Source: Myxococcales bacterium (GTDB lineage: Bacteria; Myxococcota; UBA727; JABDBI01). Taken from it: DNA of 61,726 nt. The position numbers were made by a program, and so were the translations under genes. The DNA is taken from positions 1 through 61,726 of the forward strand of contig JAHFEG010000012.1 in NCBI GenBank assembly GCA_023248595.1, in the 5' to 3' direction. Position 1 is the stretch's first letter. The number at the start of each line of letters is the position of its first letter. The notes beneath the pieces were generated by a model. That model saw nothing but the letters and a program-made list of their open reading frames with translations. It was not told the DNA's origin and did no database searches. Of the stretch, positions 26,194 through 34,040 are shown one piece after another.

Positions 26194-28074
26194 CTAACCT
26201 GAGCAGGAAGATGGCCCTAAATATATTTCCCTAGAAATGGCTTTGTTCTCTGTATCATCACGTTCTGCGCAATCTTTGCTGCAATATAAAATCTTTGCAT
26301 CCCGCCCCTTTATCAAATCAACGCCGATAGAATTAACTCCTAGTGCCTCTTTACAGCAATGGCAAAATTTTACCGCTTCGACACCGGTTTCTTCCTTAAT
26401 CATCTGCAAAAAACCGTCGCCATAGTTTGCAACCAGATGTTGCTTTGCAGAAATATCGCGCGCAGCGGTTACTGTTATGACTGGTGTAAAGTATATCGCA
26501 TTAACCTTTTTCCATGACAAACGGCAATTTACGTTAGCGGTGTATCTATCTGCCGCGCTCATAAAGCGAAATTCATTACCATTCTCTTTAGCAGAAAGGG
26601 CAACGAAGGATGCAGGCATTGCTTCTGTTGGATGCCTGGAAAGAAAACTGATCAAGTATGTGTCTTCGGTTGGATTTCCACCTTTCATTTTACGAAAGAA
26701 GATATCTCCGGTGAACTCACCAAGGACGGTGCCGGCCACTATTTTTTCCTTCGTGCGCAGAATGTGGCCAACGCCAGGCATGGAATCAAGGTATAAATTT
26801 CCACCTCTACTTACGCTGCCTAATGTTGTCTTCACCACCAGCGTTTGAAAAACCTTTTCAACTTTTGGTTCACGTTCCCAGATTTGTCTGTGATCTCCGC
26901 GATATGAAGTAAAAAGCGCCTTCCTTTCTTGCAAGTATTCGCGGCCTTGTGAAAAAGTTTCTAGTATTTTCATATCTACAGACGACAACTCTCCTGAAAA
27001 CATGCAAAAAGCCGCATTTGCTAGGGTAAATTCTAACGTGCTAACCGCAGACTCCAATTTGGAGTGGTCAGTCACTTGTTTGCTGCGCAGTCTATTTTCC
27101 GAGTAATATCCTATACCCCTTTTCCCAAACACACTGCGCCAATATGCTTCCTGATCTTCCAGTACATCAACCCAGGGTGTTCCGGTGAGCTGCCAGTTTG
27201 GGCTACTGCCGGCAACATGGTCCAAGCCCAGGATAAGTTGCTGTAGCCAGTCATAAAAAGCACCTTGGGTTTGGGTTGCATGGCCATTGATGCTAAGTAA
27301 TTGGTAATGGGCAAGCAGGTTACCGTTATTGCCACCGAAAACCAAAGTAACTACTGGGGTCGCAGGGCTATCTGCTTGAAATAAGGGGGTGTCACTACTG
27401 TGATGATTAAAGGCGTAGTGTGTGTTGGTTGCTGGGTGCGGTAATATATTGGGGCCAGAGCTCGCCTCGTCCGAAACAGGTTGCACTATCACAATATGGA
27501 CCTGTAAGGCCGCTTCAAATATCTGGGATAAAAAGCCATCAAACCAAAAATGGATCACTGGCAACGCTTCGCCAGAGGCAGCGAGCCCCTGCAGAGTTTG
27601 GAGCTGACTTATGAGCTGTGCCACGATCTCAATGTTTTGATATTGCTGATGGCCAGCTATTTGCTGCAAACTGAGTAGATTTTGTACCTGGGCCGTTTGA
27701 GCCTCTGTCATGTGGGTTAAGTAGGTAATGGTTTGGGATAGCATTTGCGCTACCGGCATATCCAGGGCGGCAGCCAGACTATTATAACCGCACCAACCAT
27801 CACCGCCGTGTTCCGTTGCGGCTAAATGCAAATTGGTGTCAATTGCTTGAGCAGCCGGAGCTGGCATTGGAGCCGGCAGCACGGAACCTCTAAGAAAATT
27901 AGTGGATTCTTGCAACCATAATCTGGCTGTATTTAGTGATACTTCTAAAGCTAGCGCCACAACCGAAGGATCGATGTTGCCTTTGCTAATATTTTTTTTG
28001 CCGGCAAAACTTTGTGCGGGCAAAACAAGAGCAAGTAATAAGATTAAAAAAGGTATTTTTTTGGTGCCAATCAT
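26194..28074 (-). CDS. Exported OTU-like protease + SET methyltransferase fusion
   Basis: A clear signal peptide (PFLILLLALVLPAQSFA) precedes two eukaryote-like catalytic domains. Residues about 85-265 resemble OTU deubiquitinases: GGDGWCGYNS with nucleophile Cys95, a middle segment IHFWFDGFLSQIFE, and the closing HYQLL with His255. Residues about 425-553 are a SET domain: MPGVGHILRTKEKIVAGTVL, then NEFRFMSAADRYTANVNC and AARDISAKQHLVANYGDGF. The usual NHS of the NHSCxPN motif reads MSA here. A Cys-rich knuckle follows (FCHCCKEAL at about 569, YCSKDCAERD at about 596), like part of a MYND finger in SMYD proteins. Single-chain OTU-SET proteins are not something I know; function is inferred. 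Confidence 0.75.
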   Translation of the reverse strand: MIGTKKIPFLILLLALVLPAQSFAGKKNISKGNIDPSVVALALEVSLNTARLWLQESTNFLRGSVLPAPMPAPAAQAIDTNLHLAATEHGGDGWCGYNSLAAALDMPVAQMLSQTITYLTHMTEAQTAQVQNLLSLQQIAGHQQYQNIEIVAQLISQLQTLQGLAASGEALPVIHFWFDGFLSQIFEAALQVHIVIVQPVSDEASSGPNILPHPATNTHYAFNHHSSDTPLFQADSPATPVVTLVFGGNNGNLLAHYQLLSINGHATQTQGAFYDWLQQLILGLDHVAGSSPNWQLTGTPWVDVLEDQEAYWRSVFGKRGIGYYSENRLRSKQVTDHSKLESAVSTLEFTLANAAFCMFSGELSSVDMKILETFSQGREYLQERKALFTSYRGDHRQIWEREPKVEKVFQTLVVKTTLGSVSRGGNLYLDSMPGVGHILRTKEKIVAGTVLGEFTGDIFFRKMKGGNPTEDTYLISFLSRHPTEAMPASFVALSAKENGNEFRFMSAADRYTANVNCRLSWKKVNAIYFTPVITVTAARDISAKQHLVANYGDGFLQMIKEETGVEAVKFCHCCKEALGVNSIGVDLIKGRDAKILYCSKDCAERDDTENKAISREIYLGPSSCSG

Positions 28075-28224
28075 AATTAAACACGCCTATTATATATGGT
28101 AAATATGGCGCAATATTGCATGGTATATTAACACTGTCAATGCGGGTGAATTTTCGCGACTAATCAATATGGTTTTTATGCAGGACTTTTTCCGAGCTGT
28201 GGCAAAGTGTTGCCCGCATGTTTA

Positions 28225-28272
28225 TCGCAGACCGGCGTGAACCAAGACTTGAACCACAGCAACATGATGGTT
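28225..28272 (-). pseudogene. Orphan ankyrin-repeat fragment
   Basis: The minus strand reads NHHVAVVQVLVHAGLR, the second helix of an ankyrin repeat, very close to GHLAVVQCLVAFG in the gene just upstream. It lies after that gene's stop in another frame, so the ancestral ankyrin gene was longer and has been frameshifted or partly deleted. Confidence 0.5.
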
Positions 28273-28291
28273 CCTATCTGATTTGTGGGGA

Positions 28292-29011
28292 CTACGGCGA
28301 ACTGCCCCATGCAAGAGTAGCAGAAGGGTTAAAGCCTTGAGCACCGTTTGCGGGTTTACCGTCATTTTTATCATCTTCATCATTGTGATGATTGTGATGG
28401 TGATAATATTTTTTACCTGAATCTGCGAGATCAGAATTTGTAAAAATTTTAAGGATTGCCAAAGCAATGTCATACGGCAGGCCAAGCTTGTAGAACAGGA
28501 GCATGACGGAGAAAACACCAAAACTGGTCGTACGCTGCACTGGCAGCTTGTTTGATGGTGTTGGAAGACGCCACCGGGTGTTTAGCCAGTTTGACTGGGC
28601 CCGTAAAAACCGAGTTACTTCTGCGTTTCGTGAATGCTCAGCAAAATACAGTGCCGCGGAGCCAACAGGGGTAGCAGCATCCAGGTTTGCACCGAACGCA
28701 ACCAAGCATTGAACCACAGCGAGATGACCTCCTAGAATAGCATAGAGCAGCGACGTGGAAACATTAATGGCAGTAACCTCAAGGTGTATATCTAATAATC
28801 CAACCAAGTATTGAACCACATCAAGATGATTAGACGAAGCAGCAAGCTGTAATGCGGTGTAACCATTACAGCGTTCATTGGGATCTGCACCCTCTTTGAC
28901 AAGCCTAATCACTTCTTCCAGCTTTCCAGCTTCGGCGGCAGTATGCAATGAACCAGCCAGGACCGGAGTGGCAACACTGAGTGACAGTAAAAACATTAAT
29001 TTATTTAACAT
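28292..29011 (-). CDS. Exported ankyrin-repeat protein
   Basis: A signal peptide (LMFLLSLSVATPVLAG) is followed by about four ankyrin repeats between residues 20 and 150 (SLHTAAEAGKLEEVIRLVKE, GYTALQLAASSNHLDVVQYL, GGHLAVVQCLVAFGANLDAA, GSAALYFAEHSRNAEVTRFL). A hydrophobic stretch (FSVMLLFYKLGLPYDIALAI) and a His/Asp-rich tail (YYHHHNHHNDEDDKND) come next; the tail may bind metal. Ankyrin repeats mediate protein binding. A repeat remnant lies beyond the stop, so the C-terminus is probably secondary. Confidence 0.85.
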   Translation of the reverse strand: MLNKLMFLLSLSVATPVLAGSLHTAAEAGKLEEVIRLVKEGADPNERCNGYTALQLAASSNHLDVVQYLVGLLDIHLEVTAINVSTSLLYAILGGHLAVVQCLVAFGANLDAATPVGSAALYFAEHSRNAEVTRFLRAQSNWLNTRWRLPTPSNKLPVQRTTSFGVFSVMLLFYKLGLPYDIALAILKIFTNSDLADSGKKYYHHHNHHNDEDDKNDGKPANGAQGFNPSATLAWGSSP

Positions 29012-29189
29012 AATAATCCTTGAGAAATTAGAATGGCTATTTTATGTGCTGAATATTCCATAAGTCAAGGAAGCTGACCTGAATCATTACATATGAGACT
29101 TTTTAGGCCGCCATCGCGTGATTCTTTTCATGGTGCCCCATGGGCGTGTGTATGGTTCCCAAGTCCTAAACAAGCGCGAGATGCTCTCT

Positions 29190-29807
29190 TTAGAGAGAGT
29201 CATCAAATTCCCCAAAAGACTCCTGAGAGGGGGTGGGAAATTTCTTGTTGAATTGATAAACCATGAGTGGGATAATCAGACATAATACCCAAGACTCGAC
29301 GGCAGCGGTCAGCCAGCCGACTTCTTGTATGACGGCAGTTGTTTCATCGGAAAAGCCTGCATGTTTGTTCCAGCGATAGCCTCCGATCCAATTAGAAATT
29401 CCGTTGGTGGCGCCATAGACAGCCGTAACAATCGCGACACCTTTTGGAGTCGCCAGCGCAGGAAGCTCCCAAATAAAATCTCCTACAGAGGGTGCTGCGG
29501 TCTGTTTCCTGGTGTATTGATAAACGATTAAGGGGACAATGAAGCCTAAGGTCCAAGACTCGACGGCTGCGCTCAGCCAGGCTGTTTCTTGTATTGTCGC
29601 GGTGGTTTCATCGGAAAGGCCTGCATGTTTGTTCCAGCGAAAGCCTCCGATCCAATTAGAAATTCCGTTGGTGGCGCCATAGACACCGGTAACAATCGCT
29701 GCACCTTTGAGAGAGGCCAGCGGCGCAAGATCCCATGCGTACAGATTGGAGCTCAGGCTCATCAAGAGTATAAAACTGAATACTCTGAAGGACTTTGTCA
29801 TCGCCAC
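29190..29807 (-). CDS. Exported protein made of two tandem 88-residue units
   Basis: No known family. After a signal peptide (FSFILLMSLSSNLYA) the protein consists of two copies of one unit with the pattern VYGATNGISNWIGGxRWNKHAG...DETTAxIQExxWLxAAVESWxL followed by a hydrophobic segment ending IPLxVYQ. The copies are 88 codons (264 bases) apart with long identical DNA runs, for example around 29341 and 29605, so the duplication is recent. Each unit probably contributes two membrane or hairpin segments. A third, broken copy lies at 24747-24881. Confidence 0.7.
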   Translation of the reverse strand: MAMTKSFRVFSFILLMSLSSNLYAWDLAPLASLKGAAIVTGVYGATNGISNWIGGFRWNKHAGLSDETTATIQETAWLSAAVESWTLGFIVPLIVYQYTRKQTAAPSVGDFIWELPALATPKGVAIVTAVYGATNGISNWIGGYRWNKHAGFSDETTAVIQEVGWLTAAVESWVLCLIIPLMVYQFNKKFPTPSQESFGEFDDSL

Positions 29808-29989
29808 TCCTCCTGTTGGAGACAGGAAAACGCGTTGAGGGGTTTGGCTATTCCTGTCTTGAGCACCTTAAGATCCGCCAAAGTCTTTGGACCTAAGCTC
29901 GCTACCGGAACTTTGTTAGAAGAATTTTTCGTTTGGTGATAGCCACTTAGCCACTTTACATCTGAACTCTTTTTGGTAGAAGCAACCAT

Positions 29990-30445
29990 ATGGTTAAGAA
30001 TTTACAGGTTTTCGCTTTATTACTTTTCATCTCGCCGATCTGTCATTCCACAATTTTAATACCAACTTTTTTTGCGCATGACACTGAACGAGTGCGTTAT
30101 GGTGAACAGCTTTACAGCCCTGGAGACATGCTGGGTATGTTGTGGCAATTGAGCTACTGGTCGCTTGATTCACTGGTGCGGCCTGCACTTTCGCAAGCCT
30201 TAAACGGTATCCTGTCCGGTGGGGGTAAGGCTTCTGGAAATGTTCAATCAGAAAGCGGTAGCTATACTCTTTTCCACTCCTCCGCAGGAAATATGAACGA
30301 CCCAAAGACAACAGCCACACTGTTTTACATTGTAACTGCTGGAGTTGCTTGTATTGTCGGTATTGCCAAACACGTCATCGTCAAACGCAACCAACCCCCA
30401 ATATATGAAATAATCGGGTGGGATGACAGATATATTCGTTATTAA
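29990..30445 (+). CDS. Small exported protein of unknown function
   Basis: No family recognised. An N-terminal signal (LQVFALLLFISPICHS) precedes a 130-residue mature protein with an aromatic segment (MLWQLSYWSLDSLVRPAL), a Gly/Ser-rich middle and one hydrophobic segment near the C-terminus (TATLFYIVTAGVACIVGIA) followed by a basic stretch. The start is on a CATATG palindrome with no strong ribosome-binding site. It is the last gene of the exported-protein island, just before the degenerate tRNA-Lys. Confidence 0.5.
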   Translation: MVKNLQVFALLLFISPICHSTILIPTFFAHDTERVRYGEQLYSPGDMLGMLWQLSYWSLDSLVRPALSQALNGILSGGGKASGNVQSESGSYTLFHSSAGNMNDPKTTATLFYIVTAGVACIVGIAKHVIVKRNQPPIYEIIGWDDRYIRY

Positions 30446-30463
30446 AGATTCACAGAGAAAAAT

Positions 30464-30539
30464 TGGTGGGCCCGGTGGGAATTGAACCTGCAACCGCCGG
30501 ATTAAGAGTCCATTGCTCTGCCAATTGAGATATGAGTCA
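30464..30539 (-). pseudogene. Degenerate tRNA-Lys copy (putative att site)
   Basis: It aligns over 76 bases with the intact tRNA-Lys at 32055-32130, with six differences. Four of these are crowded in the last ten bases, which form the tRNA 5' end. The acceptor stem can no longer pair (three mismatches) and a D-stem pair is lost, while the anticodon, T-arm and CCA are intact. A copy that keeps the tRNA 3' part is what integration at a tRNA gene leaves behind. An old full-length duplication is the alternative. Confidence 0.75.
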
Positions 30540-30708
30540 GTCATTCGCCTGATGCATCGTAAAAAACTTGTGTTCTAGACTGGGACAATTAAAGAGCCGC
30601 ACTCTCTCTATCGCAAAACTTTGAGAGTACGGCAACCGATTAAGGTTGGGACAGATATACTGTGCCCAGCGACGAGTTGTCAAGCGCGGCTCTCCAGAGG
30701 AGAGCATC

Positions 30709-31116
30709 ATGGTAAAAATCGAAATATCAGAAAACGAAGTCAGCAAACGTATCTGCACCCTGAGAGAAACTCAGGTCATGTTGGATAGAGATTTGGCAGG
30801 AATCTATAAAGTTGAAGTTAGGGTTCTAAAACGGGCAGTCAGGGAAAACATCGAACGTTTTCCGGGTGACTTCATGTTTGAACTAACCAATGAAGAAGTT
30901 GAAAACTTGAGATCCAGAATTTGGATCTCAAGTTTAGAGTACTCTTCCAAACAACACGGAGGCAGTCGTCATACACCTTTTGCGTTCACCGAGTTAGGCG
31001 TTGCTATGTTGTCTAGCGTGCTCGGCAGTGAGAGAGCCATAGAAATCGACATTGAAATCATGCGGGCTTTCGTTCAACTTCGAAAACAACCCAAAGTGCA
31101 GCAGTTGGAAGTTTAA
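30709..31116 (+). CDS. ORF6N-domain DNA-binding protein
   Basis: The N-terminal two thirds fit the ORF6N (KilA-N-related) domain of phage and mobile-element proteins: ICTLRETQVMLDRDLAGIY, then VLKRAVRENIERFPGDFMFEL and TPFAFTELGVAMLSSVLGSERA. I start at the ATG at 30709 with AGAGGAG close upstream; the frame is open to 30646. At 135 residues it lacks the extra C-terminal part of many family members. It is the first gene inside the tRNA-Lys-bounded segment and is likely a repressor or regulator. Confidence 0.85.
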   Translation: MVKIEISENEVSKRICTLRETQVMLDRDLAGIYKVEVRVLKRAVRENIERFPGDFMFELTNEEVENLRSRIWISSLEYSSKQHGGSRHTPFAFTELGVAMLSSVLGSERAIEIDIEIMRAFVQLRKQPKVQQLEV

Positions 31117-31315
31117 TCAAAGTTGTTGTGGTCCAGTAAAAAGAGACACTCAACTAGTTCTTTCAGTTCTTTCCGAAAAAAGTGCATTGTCAACTCGTTC
31201 AGGCATGATGATTTTTGGGATCTTGATTGCCGCGGGAGTTGCATAGCTGCTATTTTTCACCCGATTTATCTTTATCTAAACCTTTTGGATTGCTCCCATC
31301 AAGAGAATCGGTTAG

Positions 31316-31329
31316 TCTTACTTGTAAGA
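31316..31329 (+). promoter_or_regulatory. Candidate operator of the toxin-antitoxin pair
   Basis: TCTTAC-TT-GTAAGA is a perfect dyad ending four bases before the TAGGAG ribosome-binding site of the antitoxin. AbrB/MazE-type antitoxins commonly repress their own operon by binding such palindromes. Confidence 0.45.
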
Positions 31330-31344
31330 ATAGGAGAGTTTAAT

Positions 31345-31608
31345 ATGTCCCAAATTGCTACTACTAAAATGTCTTCGAAAGGTCAAATCGTAATTCCTGA
31401 AAAGATAAGGGAAAGCTTGAACCTTCGGCAAGGCACAGAGTTTGTCGTGCTTTCGAATGGTGATGCAGTTGTACTGAAACCGATTTCCCCCCCTTCAGCA
31501 GACGAGTTTTCATCGCTGTTAAAAAAGTCTCGAGCTGAGGCAAAAAAGGCAGGGCTTAAGCAGTCCGATCTTAAGAAAACCATCCAAGAAGTGCGAAAAA
31601 GCAAATGA
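31345..31608 (+). CDS. AbrB/SpoVT-type antitoxin
   Basis: An 87-residue protein. Residues about 8-45 form the swapped-hairpin DNA-binding domain (MSSKGQIVIPEKIRESLNLRQGTEFVVL). The charged C-terminal half (KKSRAEAKKAGLKQSDLKK) probably wraps the toxin. TAGGAGAG precedes the ATG. The stop overlaps the PIN gene start by 4 bases (ATGA), the usual antitoxin-toxin coupling. Confidence 0.9.
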   Translation: MSQIATTKMSSKGQIVIPEKIRESLNLRQGTEFVVLSNGDAVVLKPISPPSADEFSSLLKKSRAEAKKAGLKQSDLKKTIQEVRKSK

Positions 31609-32009
31609 AGGTTGTGCTCGATAGTAATGTGGTAATATCGGCAATTTTTTGGTCTGGGATACCCGGCAAAATCTTAGAGCATTGGATGCAGGGGCGATTC
31701 CAACTCTTGTTGTCTTTAGAAGTGTTTGATGAATATCAAGAGATAGTGGAGCGCCTTGCAAAAAAATACGCGTTGTCCTCTGGAAGTCATGTATTGAATC
31801 AAATTTTCATGGGCGCGCAACTTGTTGATGCTACCGACATTCAGACACCTCATTGCGACGATCCTGATGACGTAATGTTCTTGAGACTTGCCATAGCCGG
31901 CAGAGCCGACTACCTGGTTTCGGGCGATAAACATCTTCTCAAAGTGGGAAGATTTTCTGGAGGAAGCGTGGTGAAACCAAGCTTTTTCTTGTCGCTGTTT
32001 TATCTTTAG
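31605..32009 (+). CDS. PIN-domain toxin (putative ribonuclease)
   Basis: A 134-residue PIN protein of the group usually named putative toxin-antitoxin toxin component. The first acidic residue is in VVLDSNVVISAIFW (Asp6), the middle one in SLEVFDEYQEI, and the later ones in CDDPDDVMFLRLAIAGRADYLVSGDKHLL. Together these make the Mg-binding RNase site. It likely cleaves a specific RNA when freed of antitoxin. Its last residues differ from the usual VVTPxEFL end. Confidence 0.9.
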   Translation: MKVVLDSNVVISAIFWSGIPGKILEHWMQGRFQLLLSLEVFDEYQEIVERLAKKYALSSGSHVLNQIFMGAQLVDATDIQTPHCDDPDDVMFLRLAIAGRADYLVSGDKHLLKVGRFSGGSVVKPSFFLSLFYL

Positions 32010-32054
32010 AAAATAAGTAACGAGACAACGCACACGTATCGCAAAAGAGAATTT

Positions 32055-32130
32055 TGGTGGGCCCGGTGGGAATTGAACCTACAACCGCCGGATTAAGAGT
32101 CCATTGCTCTACCAATTGAGCTACGAGCCC
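32055..32130 (-). tRNA. tRNA-Lys (CTT)
   Basis: A 76-base cloverleaf with encoded CCA. The acceptor stem GGGCTCG pairs with CGGGCCC with one wobble, and the anticodon loop CTCTTAA gives CTT. The T-loop is GGTTCAATTCC. A near-identical but broken copy lies 1.6 kb away in the same orientation, bounding the ORF6N/toxin-antitoxin segment. Confidence 0.95.
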
Positions 32131-32206
32131 AGCAATGCCAAAAGCTTTAGTAATTAGGGGACTGACTGTCAACACCTTTTTTGCAAAATAGACGGTGAAG
32201 ACTCTG

Positions 32207-32235
32207 TTGACCGATGGCTTAAAATATCCCATAAG
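32207..32235 (+). promoter_or_regulatory. Candidate promoter of rplC
   Basis: TTGACC (32207-32212, 5/6) and CATAAG (32230-32235, 4/6) are 17 bases apart and lie about 70 bases before the rplC start. It supports rplC being transcribed on its own. Confidence 0.45.
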
Positions 32236-32303
32236 GCCTCAAACAAAAGTCCTCTGACGGTTAAAATGAATCAGATCGTGAATGACTTTATGGAGCATAG
32301 TTT

Positions 32304-33047
32304 ATGACAATGGGAATCATGGCCACGAAATTAGGCATGACACAAATTTTTATTGAAGAAGGTGTTCGCGTTCCGGTGACAGTGTTAAAAATGGATCCAA
32401 ACTTTGTGGTTTCCAAAAAAACCATGGAAAAAGACGGATACACTGCACTGCAACTCGGCTTCGGTCAGATTCGCGCCAAGCTCGTTAATAAGCCTACCAA
32501 AGGTCATTTTCAAAAAGCCAACGTAGAGCCAACCCGCTTTTTAAGCGAGTTTCGGGTTGATGAAAAAGAATTAGCAAATTATGAGATCGGAGCTCAGATA
32601 GGCCTTGAATTTTTTGAAGGTGTCTTGTCTCTTGATATCGCTGGTGTGAGCAAAGGTAAAGGTTTTGCTGGTGTTATGAAACGGCATAACTTCGCAGGGT
32701 TTCCTGCAAGTCACGGTACCCATGAAACCTTTCGCCATGGTGGATCCATTGGTATGCGCGCTCAACCTGGAAAGGTTTTGAAAGGCAAGCGCATGGCCGG
32801 ACACATGGGTGATGAATTGGTGACCATGAAGAATCTGCGCGTGATTCGTATCATGGCAGAAGAAAATTTGATTTTGGTGCGTGGCGCAGTGCCAGGGTCT
32901 AAAGGCAAAGTAGTAGAGATCAAAGTTTCTACACGTAAGCCTAAAGCGCTTCCTGGAGTTGGTGGAGCCACACTTGAAGAAGCTAGCAAGAATCCAATGA
33001 AGGCATCTAAAGCAGGCGCTAAAGGCGCAGGCGGCAAGAAGAAATAA
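32304..33047 (+). CDS. rplC: 50S ribosomal protein uL3
   Basis: uL3 organises the 3' end of 23S rRNA near the peptidyl-transferase centre. It begins MTMGIMATKLGMTQIF, then has GVSKGKGFAGVMKRHNFAG and the methylated-Gln loop FRHGGSIGMRAQPGKVLKGK. GGAG lies 8 bases before the ATG. The 247-residue chain carries an Ala/Lys/Gly-rich C-terminal tail of about 40 residues. It is striking that rpsJ and rplD do not flank it: the gene stands between tRNA-Lys and a small conserved gene, not in the S10 operon. Confidence 0.97.
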   Translation: MTMGIMATKLGMTQIFIEEGVRVPVTVLKMDPNFVVSKKTMEKDGYTALQLGFGQIRAKLVNKPTKGHFQKANVEPTRFLSEFRVDEKELANYEIGAQIGLEFFEGVLSLDIAGVSKGKGFAGVMKRHNFAGFPASHGTHETFRHGGSIGMRAQPGKVLKGKRMAGHMGDELVTMKNLRVIRIMAEENLILVRGAVPGSKGKVVEIKVSTRKPKALPGVGGATLEEASKNPMKASKAGAKGAGGKKK

Positions 33048-33053
33048 TTTTGA

Positions 33054-33082
33054 TTGTCACTCCTGACTTGTTCAGGAATCTA
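33054..33082 (+). repeat. Half copy of the palindromic repeat seen at 45317
   Basis: TTGTCACTCCTGACTTGTTC followed by AGGAATCTA resembles the first half of the element at 45317-45391 (TTGTCATTCCGGACTCGTTC, then CGGAATCCA). The TCCTGA/TCAGGA hairpin lies 7 bases after the rplC stop and could also end that transcript. Confidence 0.5.
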
Positions 33083-33190
33083 GGGCAAAGACAACTAGCT
33101 GGTTATTTCGAAAAAATTGACAAGGCCGGACAAGTAATATGTTACTGTTTCGGCCTTGCTGCTTATTGCAGCTTTAAAAAAGGATAAGTT

Positions 33191-33487
33191 ATGTCAGAAG
33201 CAATCGATTTGTTGACGGTGAATTGGGAAGAAGAAGGCGAGCTCAAAGTCAAAGAGATTAAAAAGCACGTCCTTTCAAAAGGTGCTTGGTGCACGCTGAT
33301 GTTTTTGTATCAAGAAATGGACCCAAAGACCAAAGAATACCGTGAACCTAAAATCAGTATTCGTCGTTATAAAAAGCGCGCAGATGTGTACGTTTATCAG
33401 TCTAAGTTTAATATTTCTTCAGCTGCACAAGCGCATGAGATTGCGCGCATGATTCAAGAATGGTTTCCCGAAAGCAAAGAGAGCTAA
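33191..33487 (+). CDS. Small conserved protein of unknown function
   Basis: 98 residues with no signal or membrane segment. The pattern KHVLSKGAWCTLMFLYQEMD, then RRYKKRADVYVYQSKFNISS and HEIARMIQEWF looks like a small conserved deltaproteobacterial protein I have seen, but it has no named function. AAGGAT precedes the ATG. It is 143 bases after rplC and its end overlaps the convergent lipoprotein by 4 bases. Confidence 0.75.
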   Translation: MSEAIDLLTVNWEEEGELKVKEIKKHVLSKGAWCTLMFLYQEMDPKTKEYREPKISIRRYKKRADVYVYQSKFNISSAAQAHEIARMIQEWFPESKES

Positions 33488-34032
33488 TTGGTTTCTTTCT
33501 CGTGGATTTCACAGAAACCTATTTCTGATCCTGGAAAAAAGTCTCGGCACCAAGTATTGTTGATACAGGTTGTTGGCTCTTGCTTGGCGTTGCAGTATGG
33601 ACGGCATTGATCTTTGTAGCAAAAATGTCCCGGTCTGCAAAAAAGCGATTCCAAGTTACATGGTGAAAAAGACGAGGCCTCTCCAGGTGTCAGGCATAAA
33701 AAATCTGTAGTGTTGGGCAGCAATTCACAGCCGCCTTCTGCTAATGGACAGTCGACACAAATATCATCGTTGCAGCGCAAAGGGTCACATCTGAGCGCGC
33801 AAAAACCGCTTTTTCTATCCAGATTACCGACGCACTTGTTGGGCAGAGTATTATTTTTGCCACAGTCGCTATCATGTTGACATTTAGCTCCCATTTTTAT
33901 TGGAACCTGCTCAGTTTCAACCTGTTCAGCTTTAATTTTTTCCGGCTGAGGCGCAGGTAGTTGACTATTTAGCGCATAGTCTGCAGTACAACTTGAGAAT
34001 AATAATATGCAAAGCAATAAAAAATGCGGCAT
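33484..34032 (-). CDS. Cys-rich lipoprotein
   Basis: A lipobox (LLFSSC, Cys at 15) follows a short hydrophobic signal, so it is an Lgt substrate. The mature protein has a Glu/Gln linker and then about 20 cysteines in short CxxDSDC, CGKNN, CVDCP, CRPGHFCYKDQC motifs. These resemble the disulphide-rich tags common in myxobacterial surface proteins. It likely sits at the outer surface or periplasm. Function unknown. It is 8 bases from the next gene on the same strand. Confidence 0.7.
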   Translation of the reverse strand: MPHFLLLCILLFSSCTADYALNSQLPAPQPEKIKAEQVETEQVPIKMGAKCQHDSDCGKNNTLPNKCVGNLDRKSGFCALRCDPLRCNDDICVDCPLAEGGCELLPNTTDFLCLTPGEASSFSPCNLESLFCRPGHFCYKDQCRPYCNAKQEPTTCINNTWCRDFFPGSEIGFCEIHEKETN

Positions 34033-34040
34033 AAAAACCC

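Noticed and set aside
29798-29989. Minus-strand 63-codon frame between 29807 and 29990
   Set aside because: No ribosome-binding site and no recognisable domain; it overlaps the start of the exported repeat protein and shares the CATATG with the plus-strand gene.
30248-30544. Minus-strand frame over the tRNA-Lys remnant
   Set aside because: It arises from the degenerate tRNA copy and the antisense of the exported protein at 29990.
31123-31210. GGTCCAGTAAAAAGAGACACTC-like stretch resembling an IS3-type end
   Set aside because: No inverted partner or transposase fragment nearby; too short to support an element.
31939-32232. Minus-strand frame reading GLVAQLVEQWTLNPAVVGS
   Set aside because: It is tRNA-Lys read as protein; the real gene there is the tRNA.
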